Made by a program: the position numbers and the translations under genes
In this document: piece after piece, positions 52,701 to 62,344 of the stretch
How the letters are laid out: the number at the start of each line of letters is the position of its first letter
How positions within the stretch are numbered: the first letter of the stretch is position 1
Notes under the pieces: model-generated
The model's database searches: none
Told to the model about the DNA's origin: nothing
What the model saw: only the letters and a program-made list of their open reading frames with translations
Assembly: GCA_911728455.2 (NCBI GenBank)
Contig: OU452239.1
Location: forward strand, 2,612,300 to 2,676,299
DNA: 64,000 nucleotides
Direction: 5' to 3'
Source of the DNA: Marthasterias glacialis
Lineage: Eukaryota > Echinodermata > Asteroidea > Forcipulatida > Asteriidae

Positions 52701-53871
52701 AAAAAGTGACAAATCATTGGATCAAAAGTTGGAGGACAACAACTTTGTTGTTTTAATTTCCCATTTTTCTTAGAAGATAAAAGCTATATCGACGGTTGGA
52801 ATTGTTTCCGAACAGAACAAAACCTCTTTGGTAATCGGCATATGTTTAAAACAATCACGTTTAAGCACAGAACTTCCTGTGAAAGCTTCTAATTTAGGAA
52901 AAGTTCAAAAATTAATTCGATAAATGTCTCTTCTTTTCTGAGAGTATCTCTCCCTGTTCTGGTAAATCACTTTGTGTTCCCGACTTATAATGGTTCGCTG
53001 CAAATCTTTAGTTAGTTCCCTACAGATTTTAATCCGATTAAGATATATTTGAGGGGACACAGTTGAGTGGAATTACTGCTTGTCCGGAGACTAAGTTACC
53101 CCCGGGAAAGAGTACTCAATCGCTCCACATTGAAATGATGTATTTAATCAACCATTTACTTCGTGAAGTCTCAATTAGATATCATTTAATAGAGTGCTGC
53201 CATTCGGAAAAATCTGACGTCTGCCCCCCTTTTTTTCGTTTTGGTTACTTCTTTTAATAGAAGACTCTAGAAAAAGATAAACCTAAACGAGACATCACAG
53301 GGTAATGTGGCGCAACGTAATGGAAAGCGGTTGCATTAAAAGACCGTTTTTCTTTCTGTGTATAACAATTTATTTTATAATGATGATAATTGCGTGACAT
53401 GTTTTAGTTCATGCGTTAAATTTGTTTAGCCAAATAAGACATTTAATGTTTGAAACCCTCGCCATTAAAAACGAAGTCTGAAAATAGACGAGCGTTTACT
53501 TCTGTAAGTGAAGATGCATTTTAGTATTAACAAAATACCTTTTATGAACTCTTACTTTATAGACAATTTTTTTTTTAAACTCGAGCACTCTAAAAATTCC
53601 AAGGTCAGAGTTCATCTGGATAGCGGATCCCAGGGTCCTAACCCGTTTCTGAGTCAAGCTGACCAGGAAGCTGGTTTAAAATTTAGATTTTGACTCGGAG
53701 TCTGCGTCATATGGACACAGTCTGGATCAAAGCCCCCTCGCTCAGTATCATTGCCACCCCCCCCCCCAAAAAAAAAAAAAAAAAAAAAATTAAATTAAAA
53801 AATGGGATCAAAAACTGCACAAATGAATGGTTCGGTACATTAAATAGCCCCCCCCAAAAAAAAAAAAAAAA

Positions 53872-53934
<63 letters not shown>

Positions 53935-56900
53935 AAATAAATAAATAAATAAATAAAAAACATAAATAAATAAATAAGTAAAAAAACAAAAAAAACATGT
54001 TAATAATAAATAATAATAATAAATGAAATAAGAAATAAAAAATGAATAAATAAATGAAATAAAAAAATAATAAAACATAATAAATAATACTAATAAATAA
54101 ATAAATAAAAAAAGGAAGAGAAAAAGCATGATGTTATGATATCACATATCCCCAACTTAAAGGCGCCATTATGTCGAAAGCAGGGGCGTTATTTGGCGTC
54201 CATTGTATGTATTTTTATCAGTATGGTCTGGTCGTCCTACCTAGGTGCATGACTCTAAAATAAGATATGTGTATACCCCTATGGAGGTCTGTCTGACACA
54301 TGATGTCCATTGCACTCATGACTATACCATCCGCCAAAATGGCTATCCCATTAAATTGAAAGTGAAGTCCCCCGTCCGCACGAGGTGTGAAAGACCTACC
54401 CCATCAAAGCCGTGGGGCTCCGATGTTATCATATCAACCTTAAAGTGAAAGTCATCTGTTCGCCGGTTCCTTTAAATAACAGTTTTTATTCCCAGTCCGA
54501 TGGTGACATGATATTACATTATCGTCAACATACCTTAAAGGTGCCATTCCGTTGCAGTCAGGGGGTGTTTTGGCCAGCGCGACCAGAAACAAGTTTCTGA
54601 CGTAAATATCACTAACTTCTTGATTAGTGATGGTCTCAAAATAGTGTACGGCCATCATGTTATTTTCAGGTAGGGATAGATCTTGGTCTTTATGAGTATA
54701 ATGAATAGTTACGCTTCAACTTTAGTGATTTTTTAAAGCAAATTCAGTAGACAGTTTTCACTGGTTTTACAAAGCCGCCATCTTTTCCCACCCAAGACTT
54801 TACATACTCGGGTATGTAATGTTTGATTTCATTATCAAATCAAACAACATTATTTCTAGTTTTTGTTCTTCCTATTCTTCACACCAGCGTTGATCTTTTC
54901 ACACCCAAGACTTTACATTCTCGGGTATGTAATGCTTAATTCCTTTATCAAATAAAACGACAATGTTTCTAGTTTTTGTTCTACTTATTCTTCTCACCAG
55001 CGTTGGTCAGTCCATGTTGACCCTGTTCTGGTCGCTGTTTGGGCTGGAGAGTCTGGACATCATCGAGGTGTCCATCGCCAGACATTTCTTCACGGAGGCA
55101 GTGGGTAAGATTCTCTTCGCTCTCTACATGATGTTCGCCGTTGTCGTCATGCTGAACGCCCTCATTGCAATGATGAGCAACACTTACACACGAGTTGAGG
55201 TGAGATATTCTAACCATATTGTTATAACACCCCTGTGGACAAAAGTGTATAGAATTCAGTGCCTCATCAGCGGGTTAGTTACAACCTACAAACTGTAATA
55301 ATTTAAAGCCCCAGCTCAGCATAAACTGACTGGTAATGCTTCCATTCTTCTCCACAAATCAAATTATTTGTAATAAAACAAACCTGTGGAAATGTCAGCT
55401 CATTTCGTTGTTTCATTTGCGAGAAAACGGTAACAAATGCATTCAGCATTTTTGATCTTATTTAATTTATTATTTTAAAACGATAACACTTCAGACAGCA
55501 ATATTTCAAGGAAAGTTTTCTGCCATCATTATCGTTATACCATGGAAGGTATATTTATATCTGTGAACACTTGTGCTTTTTTTCCTACCAATGTTAAGCT
55601 GGTGCTTTAAAGTTGGATGATTATAATTACTAATTTATTGAACTTATATTGCGCTCCCTCCGGGACCAGCCTGTTCAAGAGCGCATTACATAAAAAGAAA
55701 TGTCAGACAAAAATTACCCCAAAATTATAAATTACATGGAGCTAATAAATTAAACACCTAAAAATAGACAATAACATCGAGTAAAAATGGATGATACAAG
55801 ATTACAGGATTAGTAATCATTTAAAAAAAGAAATTAATAGTATCAGTCTGAAAGCTTACTGATTATGAAGTTCATATACTACCATTCTTCCATAGAAATA
55901 TTTCTGTCTGAAATACTGTCAAAGTCAAGAAAATAGAATTTCAAGACCCCGATTTTAATTTCGGTTGTTACAATCGAAATCAAGGACAATGTGTTTGCAT
56001 GCTGAAAAATGTACAACGGTTTGCACTATTTTCTCCTGACTCAGACGACGGATTGAGCCCAAATCTTTACAAGTTTGTTTTTTTCATGTCTAATTTAATA
56101 TTGAATCACACAAATTAAGAACGTTGCACTATCAGCTTTACCAATCCTATATTTTACCTTTAACAAATATTATAAATGATTCATATTCTTTGCCTGTCTT
56201 TGTTTTCTTGACTCCCTATCATGTTTGAAGTTGCCGTTTGAAATAATATCCCAACTTCGTTTGTTGCGGACAGTAGGCCTATGTCCAAATGTTTTCTTTG
56301 TGTGTGCTGCAACTACATGCATTCGGCTCTCTGTCCATGTGCTCAGCAATATGCCTTACTGTACAAATATCTGAGATGAGTGTCAAAATTACTGACGTAG
56401 CCCAATCTAGACCAAAAGCCTGAGCCAAAGCCGTACTCTGTTAACTTAAAAGAGTGGAAACATCACTCTCTTGCCCAAGTGGTGGTGTAATTTTCACTCT
56501 TTTTAGAGTGCAATTATCTCTAGCTCGCTCTTTTAGAGTGAAATTTGAGTAAACTTCACTCTGAATCGAGTGAAAAGGAAAATGTTTCCACTCTAAAAAG
56601 ATTTGTCCGCCATATGGCTCTTTTAAAAAAGTGGTATGGGGGACAACACTTTTTAGAGTTGAAATATTTTCCTTTTCACTCGATTCAGAGTGAACTTCAC
56701 TCAAATTTCACTCTAAAAGAGCAAACTAGAATGAAATGCACTCTACAAAGAGTGAAAATTACACCACCACTCGACCAGAGAGTGATGTTTTCACTCTTTT
56801 ACATTAAGAGAGTAGTGTCGAAAACGGTCATAATGAAGTACTCTTAGACATTTTCACACAAACTGTTCCCCTAGCACGGTTTTCTCTTCAGTTTTTCTGT

Positions 56901-59900
56901 TGCAATTATTTCCAAATCCCTTCCAACTCCACCCACCAGTCTCCCTCTTAACACCTTCTCATTAAATTTGACCGACTCTACGATGTCCTTGGAAGGACAT
57001 TACATGTACGTGTCGCACATTCAAAAGCACTATATCTGCACAAATCCACGCCAAAATACTGACTTTCCGAAACATTTATAAAATTGTGAAAAATCACATT
57101 GCTTTCTATTAACGATGTCATCCAAAGGCCACCGTAGAAAAACAATCCATTGTGCCGATTTGATGTCAATTTAGTGCAAGCACTTTCATATGGTGGCCTC
57201 GAATTTACAATTCAATGACGTTACTCACAAGACGGTGGAAAGTACACTTAAGACGCGCACGACCTGGTGGCCACTAAACCGGAATCTCGAGAATATTGTT
57301 CACAACTTACACACCCCGATGTCGACTCCCGAATAAGACGGAATATTTCAATAAATAAACAACTTCACCGTGAAATTAGACACCGTTTTGTTCGCCCCGC
57401 GATTCACCTGATGATGGTGTCTGACAAGTCGGGCCAATTACAGCAACACGTTGAGTACATCTCTGCACCATTTTCAGTCACCGTTTCGTGAATATCAATT
57501 ATTTTGACGTGACTACACTTGACAGTAAATGACCGTCAAACTTTAAAAAGTGCACGGGTACGACATTAGCGCTACATGTTATCAATGCCCCGTGTATACT
57601 TTTTAGGGCACTCATTATTTGCTTCTAAATGTATGCATGTTTGAAATTATATAAGACCCATTTTACATGTATATTTATACATGGAACACCTTGGAACGGT
57701 TTTCAAGGTACTGTGGCACAAACTTAATGCAGCCAATCAATGATGATGTTGAAATGAGCTGAAAAATGTTTATGCACGCTGCTATCGTTGGCTGGGCTCC
57801 ATGGTTCTAACTTCTATGTCGGCTTTAATGGGACATCGCACATGGCGTCAAAATTTACGGTTTTGCCCATGTCGTGAGTATTGATGTCAATATTTGCGCT
57901 TTTGGGTACAAATCGTTAATTTTGACGCCAACATTGGCATCAAGTTTTTGCGACTTGGGGTACAAATCGTGAATTTATACGTAAATATTGGCGTAAATAT
58001 TGACGACACGGGCGAAATCGTAAATTTAGACGAGAATATTGGCGTAAATGTTTGCGATTTGCAGCAAAAATTGTGAATATTTACGCCAATAAAGTCAACG
58101 ATTAGTTTTGTTTTGTATAAAATCGGCGGTCGCGCCGCGAACCGACGTATCTCACATTTTTCGAATAAACGATTTAAAATTATTGGTACTTGGCACAGCC
58201 TATTTCTTGTACCGTACGCGTTAGAATTGAACTCAAACCATTACAACTTAAACATTAAATAAATAAAGTTTAAGGGGCGGGTGCTATTCTTTTTTCTGAA
58301 GAACATAGTTTTTTTTTTTTTAGATATTTAGTTCAAAAGATAAACGTCAGTTTGTGAAATTATTTTGTTTGTTTTGTACGCAGTATATGTGCGGCGTATC
58401 AGGATACCTCAGTTCGTGAAAATGTGATTGTCAATTTCCACGTTCTATGTGTTGCGGCGTATCCGTTGTGCGCATGCGTGCACAAAGCGGCTTTAATGGT
58501 TTAAGCATTTTGTTCTTGATTCATCTGTTGGGGCCAATCCCACATTTTGAAGACAAAAGATGTGTTCTAAGGTCAAGTACAATTTACAGTAGAGCTTTGG
58601 TCTTCCGTTCCCAAAATGAGAGAGAATAAAAGACTAGTGAGAAGCTATTCATCGGTTTGATATGACGCTCTGGTTGCGATAGGACGCATTTTCGGTACAA
58701 TTATTGTTTAAATTACTTAAAGGGGGGGTATATTTGAAATGAGAGTGACCCCGTCCTTTAAAATACGATTGAATATCACAACTTTCTCAATTGCTGACTA
58801 GAACACACAAACAAGAAAAACCAAACAAAATTTCTGAAGATCAACTTTAATTTGCACTACAACGCATCGACTCACAGTACAAATGCAGTTATTAAAATCA
58901 CTCAATTTCAGTTTTATTTTACAAACTTATTAAATATTAATATATTTCTTCAAATTCAACTTCAAGAAGGTCAACATATAGTTTTTCATCGTAAATTCAT
59001 TTAAAGGTTTCAAAATCAACTGTTTCAAACTCATGGTCAACATGAATGTGCTTTTGGTAAATTCATCGAAGGTTTCATAAGATTAAAATGTTTCAACTTC
59101 GTGGTCAACCAAAAGTTTCAAATTGTAAATTCATTTAAGGTTTCCAGATAATACTGTTTCAACTTCACGGGCACAATGTTTTTTATTGTAAATTCATTTA
59201 AGGTATAATATAACGAGTGTGCCTGTGTATTAAGCATTCATTGTCCACAGACTATTACTAATTATTTCAGAATTTTACTTTATACTTGGCTACCAAATTC
59301 GGATCAGATTCGGTTGTTTGTTCTTTTTTTCCACAATAACGTTAACCAGAAATTAGAAGAAAAAACACTGTCATTCCCACCATGCACAATTGCAGAAAAA
59401 AATACACATTTAAAAGAAATACAGATGTTGTGAATAACATATAAAGTTCATTGTGGATATTTACATACCTGCTGTTTACCCTTTTGTTATGTAATACGGA
59501 ATACACACATTATTAATAAAGAAGATTTCAATACAGATTTGAAAGAAATACAGATGTTGTGAATAACATACAAAGTTCATTATGGATATTTACTACCTAC
59601 TGTTTACCATTTTTATGTTATGGAATACACAAATTATTAATAATGAAGATTGAAAATTAATGCACAGATTTAAAAGAAATACAGATGTTGTGAATAGCAT
59701 ACAAAGTTCATTATGGATATTTACTACCTACTGTTTACCATTTTTATGTTATGGAATGCACAAATTATTAATAATGAAGATTGAAAATTAATACACAGAT
59801 TTAAAAGAAATACAGATGTTGTGAATAGCATACAAAGTTCATTATGGATATTTACATGCCCGCTGTTTTCCTTTTTTTATGTTGTGGAATGCACAAATTA

Positions 59901-62297
59901 TTAATAATGAAGGTTGAAAATTGTGAAACTGGTATAGTGATGTTGTGGATAGTGATGATGGGGATGGAACGGGTAAAAAACAGCACATATTCGCTCTCCA
60001 TCACCATCACCATCACTGCTCTTTAACCACCCTTTTCCGGGGGGGGGGGGTAACCATACCAGCTAAGCTAGTTTCATTAAACCTGAATCCAACACTATTC
60101 CAGTGAAAGTATTGGTTGTGATTTCCACAAGCGTTGTTTCTTACAAAATGTTCAAATCACAACAAGCATTGGCGTACACTGCAAGCAGCAAAAATGTCTT
60201 CCATGCAGCTAAACTCTGAACATGTTTTGGAGTGATCATTCAGAGTTGCAGCCGTGGCAGTGTCTGGAATGAAGAAAAAAAACAAAAGAATAGCAACTTG
60301 TCACCATGTAGTCTGCTAACACAACTGTATCACCACAGCGGAAGTATTAACTGGAAATAAACGATTAATAGTCCTAGATCTGTCGGACAATAGACCATTT
60401 CAGTCACTTACCGCTAAAACCAATAGCAGCTTCCTCGCTGCCTGCTGTGACATGTTCATTGTCTGAAAGAAATTATGTCACACCATTATTAATTAGCTAT
60501 TAATTTGCTCAATTTGGGAGGTATCAAAATCTTTGTTGAATCTGCTACATGGTCAGTGTTAGTTGAAGGGTTAATATATTTAGCTCAAATCATCGTAATT
60601 AGTTAATTACGAATCAAAACAGTAATAAATCAGATACACCGGTTCGTGGCGCGACCGACGAAATGTATCCTCAAACAAAAACTTGCTGATTGCATTATTG
60701 CGGGCTTCTGGTTATGGTTGGAGCCAGTTTGTGTGAAGTGGGCGTGGCTTTGAGTGCAATTACGTCCTACCTACGAACCAAGTCAGGGAAATGTCAATGA
60801 ACTAGGGCGTTGGTTGAACTGTTTTAACAATGCCAACCATGAACTTGTTAAAAGTACGAAGCCCTTATGGAATACACTTCACCCGGCCGCGTGAAACCTG
60901 GATTTTTGCTGCTCGTCACTTTTAGGACATGTGTACATAACATTAAAAAAACATGATAAAAAGCTGCCCTTTTTTTTCTTTTTTTTTTTTACAACTAATT
61001 GTTTCATTCAGTGTGTAGCTGCATGTATTCCATTGTGTTTTTGTTATTAAACTTAGCGACAAGAATGGTTGAAGGCCTAGTGGTGATAATCTAGCTTAAA
61101 ACAATAGGCGGGTACCCTGATATTGTTCGGCTGAAGTGGACTCAAGGCATGCTTTACCCGAACTACAAATAAGGCCTTGGGAAAAATGGCGGCTGTGGCT
61201 ACGACTACGGCTGTCGATAAGGATGTTGTTATGGGCATCCTGAAAGTGTAGCCTACTTTTTACAAAATACTGACCGAGCACAAGCTGGAGCCCAGGCTGG
61301 AGCCCAGGCCGGAGCCCAGGCCGGAGCCCAGGCCGGAGCCCAGGCCGGAGCCCAGGCCGGAACCCAGACCGGAGCCCAGGTCGGAGCCCAGACAAGAGCC
61401 CAGGTTTGAGCCCAGGCCGGAGCCCAGGCCGGTGCCCAGGCCGGATACTAAGCCAAAGCCGTGGTTACGAAAAAGGCTTAAGATCTAATTATCATTGTCC
61501 AAAGCGCTTTTGACACGGATTCCGGGTCTGACTGACCCGGAAATGGGTCAAGTCCCTCGGGACCCTGAAACCGGGTCAATTTTTACCCAGGAAATTTTAG
61601 AGCGTAGGGTCTAATACTGTCGTAACACTTCGTTGAGCATTAAATGGTCTTGTAACTGTGGTGTTTTAAGATGCTTTATACCAAAAGTATCTACCCTTAC
61701 TCCTGGGTGATGAGAAGTAGTTATGGTTATGTGTTTTGCTCAAGGACACACTAGCGCCACGACCCGGACTGGGACACACACACACACACTCCGGTGGACT
61801 CAGCCATCAGAAATTGAGTCTGCTGCACTCGACCGCTCAAGCCACGAATTCAAACTTCAAACTCAAAACCTGTACTTTTTTTTCGCACCCAATTCTAGGA
61901 AAACTCTGATACCGAGTGGAAGTTTGCCCGTGCCCGTATGTGGGTTCACTTCCTTCACATTGGCGGGACGGTTCCCCCTCCCTTCAATGTAATTCCAACA
62001 CTTAGTACCATCATCCGGGTTGCTCGAAGGTGTTACCGGAAATGCTGCGTCACCAAGCGCCACCACAACGGGGTAAGTTTTAAGCAAGATTTTGTGCTAA
62101 TTCTATACCCAAAATGTATTTATGTGTTGAATCTCTCTCGCGCGGCCCCCAGGATTCGGAACAGTCTTCCATGCAACATCAGACAATCAGCTACAATATT
62201 TATTTTCAAGACGTCACTCAAAACTATACCTGTTTTCAAGAGCGTACTGTACGGCGCCATGAGCAATGACCGTTGGAATGGCGCCTTATAAATTTTA

Positions 62298-62344
<47 letters not shown>

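Larger units (their letters stand above)
51842..55000 (+). other. TRPC intron 9
   Basis: GTAAGT…ACCAG. Contains SINE M remains (51985-52490), H3, a long AT/A-rich microsatellite region (53756-54115) and a duplicated acceptor region. 52.5-53.5 kb shows nothing recognisable. Confidence 0.85.
55200..61898 (+). other. TRPC intron 10
   Basis: GTGAGA…TTCTAG, 6.7 kb. Contains A6, a LINE/SINE tail remnant (55630-55760), B5, the palindromic E4, three tandem arrays, a GAGCCC minisatellite inside G3, H4 and a SINE M fragment. 58.1-58.9 kb and 59.95-61.1 kb show no recognised repeat or gene. Confidence 0.8.

Noticed and set aside
53707..54129. 140-codon minus-strand frame rich in F, L, Y and I, like a membrane protein
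   Set aside because: Produced by (AAAT)n and A/C runs; no real sequence complexity.
61096..61395. 99-codon minus-strand frame of PGLR repeats
   Set aside because: Translation of the 12-bp GGAGCCCAGGCC minisatellite.
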